From assembly GCF_018130785.1 (NCBI RefSeq), contig NZ_JAFCJT010000041.1, positions 1 to 33,874 of the forward strand: DNA of 33,874 bases, written 5' to 3'. Of the stretch, positions 8,107-16,377 are shown piece after piece (positions within the stretch are counted from its first letter, which is position 1; the number at the start of each line of letters is the position of its first letter). This DNA comes from Bradyrhizobium liaoningense. Its GTDB lineage: Bacteria > Pseudomonadota > Alphaproteobacteria > Rhizobiales > Xanthobacteraceae. A model generated the notes under the pieces. That model did no database searches and was not told the origin of the DNA. It saw only the letters and a list, made by a program, of their open reading frames with translations. The translations under genes and the position numbers were made by a program.

Positions 8107-8631
8107 CTACTCCGCGCGCTTGGCGGCTTTCTCGAACTTCTTGATCACGCGGTCGCGCTTGAGCTTCGACAGATAGTCGACGAACAGCACGCCGTTGAGA
8201 TGGTCGATCTCGTGCTGGATGCAGGTGGCGTAGAGGCCTTCGGCGTCCTCCTCGTGCACCTTGCCGTCGAGATCGGTGAAGCGCACGCGGACCTTCGCAG
8301 GCCGCTCGACCTCCTCGTAATATTCGGGGATCGACAGGCAGCCTTCCTCGTAGACCGACAGATCCTCGGAAGAGGCGATGATCTCGGGGTTGATGAAGAC
8401 GCGCGGCTCCGGCTTGGTCTCGCCGTCCGGGTCCGGCTTGGCAAGGTCCATGGTGATCAGCCGCAGCGGCTGCGCGATCTGGATCGCCGCGAGCCCGATG
8501 CCGGGCGCGTCGTACATGGTCTCGAACATGTCGTCGGCAAGCTTGCGGATCTCCGGCGTGACCTTCTCGATCGGCTTGGAGACCAGACGCAGCTGCTTGT
8601 CGGGCAGGATGATGATTTCTCTGAGGGCCAT
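8107..8631 (-). CDS. def: Peptide deformylase
   Basis: Iron or zinc metalloenzyme that removes the N-formyl group from nascent proteins. It is 174 residues long. All three family motifs are intact: GIGLAAIQI (GxGxAAxQ, about 44-51), EEGCLSIP (metal ligand C98) and QHEIDHLNG (H140, catalytic E141, H144). It is first in the minus-strand set def-fmt-truA. Its upstream gap is shared with divergent rmuC and contains the TTAACCAT-type array. Confidence 0.97.
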   Translation of the reverse strand: MALREIIILPDKQLRLVSKPIEKVTPEIRKLADDMFETMYDAPGIGLAAIQIAQPLRLITMDLAKPDPDGETKPEPRVFINPEIIASSEDLSVYEEGCLSIPEYYEEVERPAKVRVRFTDLDGKVHEEDAEGLYATCIQHEIDHLNGVLFVDYLSKLKRDRVIKKFEKAAKRAE

Positions 8632-8683
8632 GGCCGCGATTTAAGCCGCATGCCGGATGCGGTCAATGCGGCGAGGAACTCCG

Positions 8684-8751
8684 TTAACCCTCCGCTAACC
8701 ATAAAACTTCAGGTTTCGTTAACCATAAAAATTAGGGGGCTATTAACCATA
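8684..8751 (+). promoter_or_regulatory. Array of TTAACCAT-type sites, CtrA-like
   Basis: Four related words occur: TTAACCCT at 8684, CTAACCAT at 8695, TTAACCAT at 8719 and TTAACCAT at 8743. The last three start exactly 24 bases apart, and each is followed by AAA. The first two make TTAA-N7-CTAA, one base off the CtrA full site TTAA-N7-TTAA; TTAACCAT matches the described CtrA half site. The array lies between divergent def and rmuC, ending about 50 bases before the rmuC start. Regulation by CtrA is an inference. Confidence 0.5.
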
Positions 8752-8802
8752 AACGTTCGCTATTCGTTCGCGGAGGGTGTCGAATCGGCTAAAAGGGCCG
8801 CC

Positions 8803-10002
8803 ATGAACGAGATTATTTTCCTGGCTGGCGACTGGCCGGTCCGCACGATCGATGCGCTGATCGGCTTCGGCGCCCTCGTCCTCATCCTGCTGGTGGTGAT
8901 TGCGGTGGTGATCGCGCGCTCGGGACGCCGCGGCGCGGAACTCGCCATGGCCAATGCCATCCGCGCCGACGAGCTCGAGGAGCGCATCAGCCAGATGCTG
9001 CACGCCCAGAGCGAGTCCTCGGGCCGGGTCGATGCCATGACCCAGGCGCTGGCCGGCCGCCAGGCCGAGATGGCGCGGGCGGTCAACGAGCGGCTGGATT
9101 CGGTGACCCATCGCGTCGGCCAGTCCATGGAACACTCGACCCGCAACACCATGGAGAGCCTGCGCGCGCTGCACGAGCGGCTCGGCATCATCGACAACGC
9201 CCACAAGAACCTGACCGACCTCACCACGCAGGTGACGACCCTGCGCGACGTGCTCGCCAACAAGCAGTCGCGCGGCGCCTTCGGCCAGGCGCGGATGGAG
9301 GCGATCGTCCAGGACGGTCTTCCAAAGGGGTCCTACGAATTCCAGTTCACGCTCTCGACCGGCAAGCGTCCGGATTGCGTGGTGTTCCTGCCCGACCAGC
9401 GGCCGCTCTGCATCGACGCAAAATTTCCGCTGGAGGCGATGACCGCGCTGCACGACGCCCGCACCGACGAGGAGCGGCGCATCGCCACGCAGCGGCTGCG
9501 CGGCGACGTGATGAAGCATGTCAGCGACATCGCCGAAAAATATCTTGTCACCGGCGAGACCCAGGAGATGGCGCTGATGTTCGTGCCGTCGGAATCGGTC
9601 TACGCCGAGATCCATGACGGTTTCGACGACGTGATCCAGAAGGCCTATCGCGCCCGTGTCGTGCTGGTGTCGCCTTCGCTGCTGATGCTCGCGATCCAGG
9701 TGATGCAGCAGATCATGAAGGACGCGCGCATGCGCGATGCCGCCGACCAGATCCGCACCGAAGTGATCAAGCTCGGCGACGACCTCGGCCGCCTGCGCGA
9801 CCGCGTGCTGAAGCTGCAGAAGCATTTTGCCGACGTGAACGAGGACGTCCGGCAGGTGCTGATCTCCGCCGACAAGATCGAGAAGCGCGCGGGGCGAATC
9901 GAGGAGCTCGATTTCAGCAAGACCGATACGCCCGAAGGCCCGCATCTGGTGGCCACCGGCGCGCCGGAGCTGTTCCCGAGGAAGCTCCAGGCGGGGGAGT
10001 GA
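8803..10002 (+). CDS. rmuC: DNA recombination protein RmuC
   Basis: Membrane-anchored protein of 399 residues linked in E. coli to limiting inversions between short inverted repeats; its biochemical activity is inferred to be nuclease-like. One transmembrane helix spans about residues 19-38, followed by a long coiled-coil region (about 50-155) and the RmuC core, with DCVVFLP...LCIDAKFPLEAM resembling a PD-(D/E)xK-type site. The ATG at 8803 is preceded by AAAAGGG. The frame is open far upstream, but that part overlaps def on the other strand and repeat DNA, so I set the start here. An inverted-repeat-handling protein in such a repeat-rich genome is notable. Confidence 0.92.
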   Translation: MNEIIFLAGDWPVRTIDALIGFGALVLILLVVIAVVIARSGRRGAELAMANAIRADELEERISQMLHAQSESSGRVDAMTQALAGRQAEMARAVNERLDSVTHRVGQSMEHSTRNTMESLRALHERLGIIDNAHKNLTDLTTQVTTLRDVLANKQSRGAFGQARMEAIVQDGLPKGSYEFQFTLSTGKRPDCVVFLPDQRPLCIDAKFPLEAMTALHDARTDEERRIATQRLRGDVMKHVSDIAEKYLVTGETQEMALMFVPSESVYAEIHDGFDDVIQKAYRARVVLVSPSLLMLAIQVMQQIMKDARMRDAADQIRTEVIKLGDDLGRLRDRVLKLQKHFADVNEDVRQVLISADKIEKRAGRIEELDFSKTDTPEGPHLVATGAPELFPRKLQAGE

Positions 10003-10015
10003 GTTCGTAGTACCC

Positions 10016-10117
10016 TGTCCTACCCCGCGAAGGCGGGGTATCCAGTACGCCGCGGCAGCCGTGATTGGATCGAGGCGCTGGTGATTACTGGATCGTTCGC
10101 CTTCGCGGACGATGACA
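10016..10117. repeat. Two-hairpin repeat, ATACCCCGCC family (copy 2)
   Basis: Hairpin one is TACCCCGCGAAGGCGGGGTA. Hairpin two is ATCGTTCGCCTTCGCGGACGAT. They are joined by a spacer and flanked by TGTCC and ATGACA, with CCAGTA and TACTGG words facing each other inside. The orientation is opposite to the copy at 6807-6976. It lies in the gap between rmuC and the AmpG-like gene. Confidence 0.85.
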
Positions 10118-10192
10118 CCGAGGGTGTTGAGGCGTCTACCGCCTCACCGGCTACCACGAGGCTTTTCCTTCAGAATCTGCTAACACCACCCC

Positions 10193-11557
10193 ATGACCGC
10201 ACCCGACGCGACCTCCCCCGCCGGCACCGATGCCCCCGCCGCCTCCTGGCGTGACGGCCTGGCCGTCTACCTGCAACCGCGGGTGCTGATCGTGCTGTTC
10301 CTCGGTTTCTCCTCGGGGCTGCCGCTGGCGCTGTCGGGCTCCACGCTGCTGGTGTGGATGCGCGAGGCCGGGGTCGATCTCAAGACCATCGGGCTGTTTG
10401 CGCTGGTCGGTACGCCCTACACGCTGAAATTCCTGTGGGCGCCGCTGGTGGATGCACTGCATGTGCCGCTGTTCACCCGCGCCTTCGGGCGGCGGCGCGG
10501 CTGGCTGGTGTTCTCTCAACTATTGCTGATCATCGCGATCCTGCTGCTGGCCCTCACCGATCCCGCGCGCTCGCCGTTCTACGTCGCGCTCGGCGCGCTG
10601 CTGGTCGCGACGACGTCGTCGACGCAGGACATCGTGGTCGACGCGTTCCGCGTCGAGAGCCTGCCGGAGAGCGAGCAGGCCGCCGGCATGGCGGCTTACG
10701 TCGCGGCCTATCGCATCGGCATGCTGGTCTCGACCGCGGGCGCGCTGTTCATCGTGTCCGGCTTCGAGGGCACCGGCATTCCGCGCGCGTCGGCCTGGAT
10801 GTGGGGCTATGTGGTGATGGCGGCGATGGTGCTGATCGGCACGATCACGGCGCTGGTCGCGACCGAGCCGGAGCAATCGGTGCGGGCGGAAGCTGCGACA
10901 CAAACCGAGACGGCGTTCGCGCGCGTGCTGCATGCAGCGATCGGGGCCTTCTCGGAGTTCCTGTCGCGCAAGGACGCGCTCGCTGCGCTCGCCTTCGTGG
11001 TGCTGTTCAAGTTCACCGATGCTTTTTCAGGCACCATGACCGCGCCGTTCGTGATCGACCTCGGCTTCTCCCGCAACGATTATGCGGCGATCGTGAAGGG
11101 CGTTGGCCTCGCGGCAACGCTGATCGGCGGCTTTGCCGGTGGCTTCCTGGCGCGGCGCTTTTCGCTTGCGACGAGCCTGTGGATCGGCGGCGTGGTGCAG
11201 GCGCTCGCCAATCTCTCCTTCTCCTGGCTGGCATTCGTCGGCACCAGCCAATGGGCGCTGGCCTTTGCCATCACCTGCGAGAACTTTACCAGCGCCATCG
11301 GCACCGTGATCTTCGTCGCCTATCTCTCCGCGCTGTGCCAGAATCCGCTGCACACGGCGACGCAATACGCGCTGCTCACCGCGCTCGCCGCGGTCGGTCG
11401 CACATATCTGTCAGCGAGTGCGGGCTTCGTGGCGGACACGACCGGCTGGGCGTTGTTCTTCGTGATCTGCGTGCTGGTGGCGATCCCGAGCCTGGTGCTG
11501 CTGGCCTGGCTGCAGAAGCGTGGGCACTTTGAGGCGCTGGGGCCGGTAAGGGTTTAA
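10193..11557 (+). CDS. ampG: AmpG-family muropeptide permease
   Basis: Major-facilitator transporter of 454 residues with about 12 to 14 hydrophobic segments. AmpG imports anhydro-muropeptides from the periplasm for cell-wall recycling, and in some bacteria this feeds beta-lactamase induction. Family hallmarks are FLGFSSGLPLALSGSTLLVWMREAGVDLKTIG at the N-terminus (about 38-70), a GTPYTLKFLWAPLVD loop and the ATTSSTQDIVVDAFR segment. The ribosome-binding site before the ATG is weak. It stands alone between two repeat-filled gaps. The assignment to AmpG-type transporters is firm; the exact substrate is inferred. Confidence 0.85.
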   Translation: MTAPDATSPAGTDAPAASWRDGLAVYLQPRVLIVLFLGFSSGLPLALSGSTLLVWMREAGVDLKTIGLFALVGTPYTLKFLWAPLVDALHVPLFTRAFGRRRGWLVFSQLLLIIAILLLALTDPARSPFYVALGALLVATTSSTQDIVVDAFRVESLPESEQAAGMAAYVAAYRIGMLVSTAGALFIVSGFEGTGIPRASAWMWGYVVMAAMVLIGTITALVATEPEQSVRAEAATQTETAFARVLHAAIGAFSEFLSRKDALAALAFVVLFKFTDAFSGTMTAPFVIDLGFSRNDYAAIVKGVGLAATLIGGFAGGFLARRFSLATSLWIGGVVQALANLSFSWLAFVGTSQWALAFAITCENFTSAIGTVIFVAYLSALCQNPLHTATQYALLTALAAVGRTYLSASAGFVADTTGWALFFVICVLVAIPSLVLLAWLQKRGHFEALGPVRV

Positions 11558-11583
11558 ACTCGGCACGCGCCACGCCCGCGATG

Positions 11584-11676
11584 CCGTAGGGTGGGCAAAG
11601 CGAAGCGTGCCCACCACCCGAATCGTCGCTGGGAGAATGGTGGGCACGGCGCTTTGCGCCTTTGCCCACCCTACGG
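11584..11676. repeat. Long palindrome, GTAGGGTGGGCAAAG family
   Basis: Perfect 17-base terminal inverted repeats (CCGTAGGGTGGGCAAAG and its complement) flank inner pairs including GTGCCCACCA/TGGTGGGCAC. It is 93 bases long and sits between the converging AmpG-like gene and a small secreted-protein gene. It could act as a bidirectional transcript-end stem, but there is no T-run. Confidence 0.9.
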
Positions 11677-11700
11677 TAGCTCGGCTGGAGCCGCGCCCCC

Positions 11701-12138
11701 CTACTGCTTCCTGATCAAGCTCCACTTCGTGATCACGGCCTCGCTCATCTGGCCGGGATCGCTGGCGCAGGCGACTTCGTCGACCTTGACCGAGATCGCC
11801 TTGCCGACGAACGATTTCAGCTGCGTGGCCTGCGCGTCGCTGGAGGTGACGAGCTGGAACGTCTCGGGGCCAGTCTCGAGATTGCACAGCCCGTTCGGCG
11901 CCGGCAGACGGCGCGGCTCGGAGGTGATCTGGTACATCGCAATCCGCTTGCCGGCGTTCTTGATGTCGCGCACCTTCATCGCGTTCAATTCGCCCGAGAG
12001 GACCTCGCCGGCGCTGATCGGCTTGCCGGGCTTCGACGGCGGCGGCGCCCCGTCGTCCTGCTGCGCGGAGATGGCCGGCGTCGCCAGCAGCATCATCGTC
12101 GCGACCAAAGCCGATCGTGTGGCGAAAAGTTTCGTCAT
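11701..12138 (-). CDS. Small secreted protein, function unknown
   Basis: A 145-residue protein with a clear signal peptide (basic MTKLFATR, hydrophobic core, cleavage after PAISA near residue 25). It is followed by a Pro/Lys-rich stretch and a compact domain with two cysteines (NGLCNLE and EVACASD) that could form a disulfide. A purine-rich GGAACGGAC lies just before the ATG. I do not recognise a family. It starts 26 bases downstream of the recR stop on the same strand, so it may be co-transcribed with dnaX-ybaB-recR. Confidence 0.75.
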   Translation of the reverse strand: MTKLFATRSALVATMMLLATPAISAQQDDGAPPPSKPGKPISAGEVLSGELNAMKVRDIKNAGKRIAMYQITSEPRRLPAPNGLCNLETGPETFQLVTSSDAQATQLKSFVGKAISVKVDEVACASDPGQMSEAVITKWSLIRKQ

Positions 12139-12164
12139 GTCGTCCGTTCCGTAAGTCTGGATGG

Positions 12165-12767
12165 CTAGAACAGGGTCCGCTGCCGCATCGCGGCCGATAG
12201 CGTACCTTCATCGAGATAATCAAGCTCGCCACCGACCGGCACACCATGGGCTAACCGGGTTACTTTTACGTTGGCGTCCTGAAGCAGGTCGGTGATGTAA
12301 TGCGCGGTGGTCTGGCCGTCGACCGTCGCGTTCAGCGCCAGGATGATCTCGTGCACCTCGGCGGCATGTGCGCGCGCGACCAGCGCGTCGATGGTGAGGT
12401 CCTGCGGGCCGACACCGTCGAGCGGCGACAATGTCGCGCCCAGCACGTGATAGCGCCCCTGAGTGGCATTGGCCCGCTCCAGCGCCCACAGGTCGGCGAC
12501 ATCGGCGACGACGACGATGATGGCATCATCGCGCTTCGGATCGGTGCAGACCGTGCAGGGATTTTGCGTGTCGATATTGCCGCAGGTCTTGCAGACCTGG
12601 ACCTTGTCGAGCGCGACCTGCAGGGCCGAAGACAGCGGCATCATCAGCGCTTCGCGCTTCTTGATCAGGTGCAACGCCGCACGCCGCGCCGAGCGCGGAC
12701 CGAGGCCCGGCAGCCTTGCGAGAAGCTGGACCAGCCGCTCGATTTCGGGACCTGCAACCGAACCCAT
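12165..12767 (-). CDS. recR: Recombination mediator RecR
   Basis: Works with RecF and RecO to load RecA at single-stranded gaps. It is 200 residues long. An N-terminal helix-hairpin-helix (LARLPGLGPRSARRAALHL), a four-cysteine zinc finger (C59, C62, C71, C74) and a TOPRIM domain (IIVVVADVADLWALE and the HEIILALNATVDGQTT region) are all present, with a C-terminal Walker-B-like VPVGGELDYLDEGTL. It starts one base after the ybaB stop, so the two are tightly coupled in the conserved dnaX-ybaB-recR order. Confidence 0.97.
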   Translation of the reverse strand: MGSVAGPEIERLVQLLARLPGLGPRSARRAALHLIKKREALMMPLSSALQVALDKVQVCKTCGNIDTQNPCTVCTDPKRDDAIIVVVADVADLWALERANATQGRYHVLGATLSPLDGVGPQDLTIDALVARAHAAEVHEIILALNATVDGQTTAHYITDLLQDANVKVTRLAHGVPVGGELDYLDEGTLSAAMRQRTLF

Positions 12768-12768
12768 C

Positions 12769-13089
12769 TTATTGGCCGAACATACCCGGCGGCAGGCTGA
12801 GCCCGCCCGTAAGCGACTGCATCTTCTCCTGCATGGCCGTCTCGGCCTTGCGGCGGGCGTCGCCGAGGGCGGTGACGAGCAGGTCCTCGAGCACCTCGCG
12901 CTCTTCCGGCTTCATCAGCGAGGGATCGATCTTGATGCCCTTCACGTCCATCTTCGCCGTCATGCGCACGGCGACGAGACCGCCGCCGGAGATGCCTTCG
13001 ACCTCGACGTTGGAGAGCTGATCCTGCATCTCCTGCATCTTGGATTGCAGCTGCTGCGCCTGCTTCATCATGCCGAAAATATCGACCAT
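12769..13089 (-). CDS. ybaB: YbaB/EbfC nucleoid-associated protein
   Basis: A 106-residue DNA-binding protein that forms dimers and coats DNA in related bacteria. The N-terminal MKQAQQLQSKMQEMQDQL helix and the central VRMTAKMDVKGIKIDPSLM strand set are typical, as is the C-terminal helix with DARRKAETAMQEKM. It lies between dnaX and recR on the same strand. Confidence 0.95.
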   Translation of the reverse strand: MVDIFGMMKQAQQLQSKMQEMQDQLSNVEVEGISGGGLVAVRMTAKMDVKGIKIDPSLMKPEEREVLEDLLVTALGDARRKAETAMQEKMQSLTGGLSLPPGMFGQ

Positions 13090-13144
13090 CGGTGCTGTCC
13101 TTGGTTGGCGCGATGACTCGTCATCGTGCCTTCACTTTTGGTTT

Positions 13145-13212
13145 GCGCATGATCTAATCGGAAAACCGCGTCACACTTTGCGCGACGCGGCCCTTCGGGT
13201 CCGGATCATGCT
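13145..13212. repeat. GCATGATC-ended palindromic repeat next to dnaX stop
   Basis: Arms GCATGATC (13147-13154) and GATCATGC (13204-13211) enclose a second stem CCGCGTC (13166-13172)/GACGCGG (13184-13190). This wording belongs to a repeat family widespread in Bradyrhizobium-type genomes. It begins directly after the dnaX stop codon (TAG, complement of 13213-13215) and fills the gap to ybaB. Confidence 0.85.
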
Positions 13213-15051
13213 CTAGAGATCGTCGCCGTCGGAACCATCGGGCGGATCGTCACTGCCATAGTCCGCATTAATATTGGATTCCGGCGCCTCGGGGGCAAGC
13301 CTGCGGACCTCGACGACCTTCGCACCGGGAAAACGCGACAGCACCTCCTGGACGCGCGGATCGGCTTCGGCGGAGCGCGCATGTTCCTGCTTCGCCGCCA
13401 GGCTCACCGAACGCAGCGTCGGCTGGCCCTGCTCGTTGGAGACGATCACGGTCCAGCGGCGGCCGGTCCACAGCTCGAATTTTCGCGCGAGCTCCGAAAT
13501 CATGGTCTTGGACGCGTTCGGTTCGAGCGCGACTTCGAGCCGCCCCTCCTCGAAACGGACGAGGCGCATGTCGCCTTCGAGCGCGCCCTTGGTCATGAGG
13601 TCGCGCTTCTGCCCGGCGAGCGCAACGAGCTGGGTGAAGCTCGTGATGCGCAGCTGGGGTGCGGCCCCTTGCGGATCCGGCGCAGGCGCCGCCATCTGCG
13701 GCCGGGCAGCGCCGCCGCCAAACGCGGACGGTGATGAGGTCGGTGCGCGCATGGGCGGAGCCGAAGCGACCGGCGCTGCGGAGGCGACCGGCGCACCCGG
13801 CGCGCCACTGCGCGCGGCATTTCCGCCGCCCACGACCGGCGAGCCGCCGTCATTCTGCTCCAGCATCCTGATTGCTTCGTCCGGCGTCGGCAGGTCGGCG
13901 ACATAGGCGATGCGCACCAGCACCATCTCGGCAGCCGCTGCGGGACGCGTCGCGGCTTGCACCTCGGTGATGCCCTTGAGCAGCATCTGCCACATCCGCG
14001 ACAGCACGCGCATCGAGATTTTCGAGGCGAAATCCCGCGCGCGCACCCGCTCGGTCTCGCCATAGGCGACATTATCGGCGGTCGCCGGCACGATCTTCAC
14101 GCGGGTGACGAAGTTGACGAATTCGGCAAGGTCCGAGAGCACGACGATCGGATCGGCGCCGACATCGTACTGGTCGCGGAATTCCCTGAAGGCGCTCGCG
14201 ATGTCGCCGCGCGCCAGCGAATCGAAGAGGTCGATCACGCGGGTGCGGTCGGCGAGCCCCAGCATCTGCCTGACCGCATCGGCCTTCACGGTGCCTGCCG
14301 CATGCGCGATCGCCTGGTCGAGCAGCGACAGCGAATCGCGCACCGACCCTTCGGCAGCGCGCGCGATGATACCCAGCGCCTCGGGCTCAATCTCGACGCT
14401 CTCCTTCGCCGCGATATTGGCGAGGTGCTTCATCAGCACGTCGGCCTCGACGCGGCGCAGGTCGAAACGCTGGCAGCGCGACAGCACGGTGACCGGAACC
14501 TTGCGGATCTCGGTGGTCGCGAACACGAATTTGGCATGTTCCGGCGGTTCCTCCAGCGTCTTCAGGAAGGCGTTGAACGCCGCCGTCGACAGCATGTGGA
14601 CTTCGTCGATGATGTAGACCTTGTAGCGGGCGCTGGCCGGCGCGTAGCGCACGCTGTCATTGATCTGGCGGACGTCGTCGACGCCGGTATGCGAGGCCGC
14701 GTCCATCTCCAGCACGTCCATGTGCCGGCTTTCCATGATCGCCTGGCAATGCACCCCTAACGTCGGCATGTGGATGGTCGGGCCCTTCACCGAGCCATCC
14801 GGCATCTCGTAGTTGAGCGCACGGGCCAAAATACGCGCGGTGGTGGTCTTGCCGACACCGCGGACGCCGGTGAGGATCCAGGCCTGCGGAATGCGCCCGG
14901 TCTCGAACGCGTTCGAGACGGTGCGGACCACGGCCTCCTGGCCGATCAGATCGTCGAAGCTGGAGGGCCGGTATTTGCGCGCCAGCACCCGGTAGGGCGT
15001 GCTGGCCTGGCCGGCGCTGTCGGGGTTGGGAGGGGCGCCAGCGTCGGTCAT
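13213..15051 (-). CDS. dnaX: DNA polymerase III subunit gamma/tau
   Basis: Clamp-loader ATPase of 612 residues. The AAA+ core is clear: Walker A GVRGVGKTT (62-70), Walker B IIDEVHM (about 147-153), sensor 1 FATTEIRKVPVTVLSRCQRF and a later EGSVRDSLSLLDQA. A Pro/Ala-rich linker (about 405-465) leads to a tau-like C-terminal domain. The zinc-binding insert, which normally has four cysteines between residues about 75 and 110, here keeps only C102 (GVHCQAI), so zinc binding looks lost. I saw no A-AAA-AAG-type slippery site for a short gamma form. The SRP RNA gene lies directly upstream. Confidence 0.96.
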   Translation of the reverse strand: MTDAGAPPNPDSAGQASTPYRVLARKYRPSSFDDLIGQEAVVRTVSNAFETGRIPQAWILTGVRGVGKTTTARILARALNYEMPDGSVKGPTIHMPTLGVHCQAIMESRHMDVLEMDAASHTGVDDVRQINDSVRYAPASARYKVYIIDEVHMLSTAAFNAFLKTLEEPPEHAKFVFATTEIRKVPVTVLSRCQRFDLRRVEADVLMKHLANIAAKESVEIEPEALGIIARAAEGSVRDSLSLLDQAIAHAAGTVKADAVRQMLGLADRTRVIDLFDSLARGDIASAFREFRDQYDVGADPIVVLSDLAEFVNFVTRVKIVPATADNVAYGETERVRARDFASKISMRVLSRMWQMLLKGITEVQAATRPAAAAEMVLVRIAYVADLPTPDEAIRMLEQNDGGSPVVGGGNAARSGAPGAPVASAAPVASAPPMRAPTSSPSAFGGGAARPQMAAPAPDPQGAAPQLRITSFTQLVALAGQKRDLMTKGALEGDMRLVRFEEGRLEVALEPNASKTMISELARKFELWTGRRWTVIVSNEQGQPTLRSVSLAAKQEHARSAEADPRVQEVLSRFPGAKVVEVRRLAPEAPESNINADYGSDDPPDGSDGDDL

Positions 15052-15146
15052 CGGTCGATCCGCAATGGAATGTCTTTCGCCCGGCTTTTGCGGAAAGGAG
15101 CGCGCTGGCGGGAAGCCCGCCGGCGCAATTCGCTCGGAAAAACAGG

Positions 15147-15245
15147 TAGGAGACTGACGAGCGACCCGATCCGGACCTCGTTAGGGCTGCTTCCTTCCGG
15201 ACCTGACCCGGTTGGCGAGTGGCTCGTCCACCGCCAATCTCCCGG
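15147..15245 (-). ncRNA. ffs: Signal recognition particle 4.5S RNA
   Basis: Read on the minus strand, this contains the universal SRP core GGTCAGGTCCGGAAGGAAGC followed by AGCC (about 15186-15208). The RNA folds as a hairpin: GACGAGC pairs with GCTCGTC (15156-15162 with 15222-15228), and GGAGA at the base pairs with TCTCC (15149-15153 with 15238-15242). The size of about 97 nucleotides fits the small bacterial form. It binds Ffh to direct membrane-protein synthesis. The position just upstream of dnaX is conserved in rhizobia. End positions are approximate. Confidence 0.93.
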
Positions 15246-15248
15246 TCC

Positions 15249-15278
15249 CTATTTGGGGCCAAAAGGTCGGGAAAGCAA
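15249..15278 (-). promoter_or_regulatory. Candidate promoter of the SRP RNA gene
   Basis: On the minus strand, TTGCTT (15273-15278) is followed after 18 bases by AAATAG (15249-15254), placing a start a few bases downstream at the 5' end of the predicted RNA. The CTTGCTTT-type -35 box resembles rhizobial housekeeping promoters. It is not proven. Confidence 0.45.
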
Positions 15279-15347
15279 GCGGGTATCCATGGGTGCCGCA
15301 CACCCCGCTGGAGGGCCCCGCCGGCCCATTTGGACGCGGATGCCGGC

Positions 15348-16349
15348 TCAGTGCTGGCGAGCTGGAATCTCCGTGATTCGCGCAAACCGCTTGCGATACT
15401 CGGCGGGCGTCACGCCGACGTGACGATGGAACGCGCGACGCAGCGTATCGGCATCGGCGAATCCACAATGGAGCGCCACCTGCTTCGGGGCTTCATTGCC
15501 GAACTCGAGCAGCCGCCTCGCGGCATTGACGCGGGCTGCCTCGACCCAGGTCGCAGGCGTGACGCCCACCTCGGCGCGGAACAGCCGTGCAAAATGCCTC
15601 GGGCTGAGCTCCATACGCGTCGCCAGGCTCGCAACGCTGTGGTCGAGCGAGGGGTTGGCGGCGACCCAGCGCTGCAGCTCCTGCAGCGCGGCGCGGCCGG
15701 CGGGAACAGCCTCGCCCTTGCGGGTGAACTGCATCTGCCCACCCGGGCGCTTGAAGAACATCACGAGCTGGCTTGCGACCTTCATGGCCGTATCGCGCCC
15801 GAGATCTTCCTCGACCAGTGCCAGCGCGAGGTCGAGCCCTGCGGTCACGCCGGCGGCTGTGCGAAGCTTGCCGTCGGTGACGTAGATGGCATCCTTGTCC
15901 ACGGTGACCGACGGGAATTTGCTGGCCAGCATGTCCGCGACCGCCCAATGCGTGGTGACCCGCCTGCCATCGAGGAGACCGGCGGCGGCAAGGAAGAAGG
16001 CACCGCTGCACACCGAGCCGAATCTGCGGGTCCGCGAAGCCCGCCGCCGCAGCCAGTCGATCACGCTCCCGTCCGCCGGGACTTCGGCCGCGTTCGGGCA
16101 TCCCGCCACCAGCAGGGTGTCGATGGGCTCCTGGAAGTCGCGGTCGACGATTCGGTCGGGCATCAGCCGGATACCTGAGGAGCTACGGATCGGCCCCGGC
16201 TCCGCGCCCGCCACGAACAGCGCATAGGCGGGATAGCCGGCCTGCACGTTCGCCTCGGCGAACACATCGAGCGGCCCTGCGACATCGAGCAGCTGCACGC
16301 CTGGCAGCGCCACGATCACAACCGTCCTTGGTTTCGGCTTTGCGCCCAT
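15348..16349 (-). CDS. GlxA-type regulator, DJ-1/PfpI plus AraC HTH
   Basis: Transcription factor of 333 residues. Residues about 8-190 form a DJ-1/PfpI-like domain (LPGVQLLDVAGPLDVFAEAN) with FGSVCSGAFFLAAAGLLDGRRVTTHW carrying a Cys (C114) at the usual nucleophile position. Residues about 225-325 are an AraC-type double helix-turn-helix (SVASLATRMELSPRHFARLFRAEVGVTPATWVEAARV). In the family the first domain senses a ligand. The gene is divergent from the HD-protein gene across about 100 bases that include a perfect palindrome, so it probably regulates that operon, itself, or both. Confidence 0.92.
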   Translation of the reverse strand: MGAKPKPRTVVIVALPGVQLLDVAGPLDVFAEANVQAGYPAYALFVAGAEPGPIRSSSGIRLMPDRIVDRDFQEPIDTLLVAGCPNAAEVPADGSVIDWLRRRASRTRRFGSVCSGAFFLAAAGLLDGRRVTTHWAVADMLASKFPSVTVDKDAIYVTDGKLRTAAGVTAGLDLALALVEEDLGRDTAMKVASQLVMFFKRPGGQMQFTRKGEAVPAGRAALQELQRWVAANPSLDHSVASLATRMELSPRHFARLFRAEVGVTPATWVEAARVNAARRLLEFGNEAPKQVALHCGFADADTLRRAFHRHVGVTPAEYRKRFARITEIPARQH

Positions 16350-16377
16350 GTCCGCCTCGATCCGAATTTGTCCGTTT

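Noticed and set aside
7933..8802. A long N-terminal extension of rmuC
   Set aside because: It overlaps def on the other strand and a dispersed repeat; RmuC proteins start at the transmembrane helix encoded from 8803.
13213..15051. Programmed frameshift in dnaX
   Set aside because: No A-AAA-AAG-type slippery heptamer with a following stem was seen; the frame is intact to the tau-like C-terminus.
15181..15468. Minus-strand frames across the SRP RNA region
   Set aside because: They translate the SRP RNA and its promoter; no protein similarity is visible.
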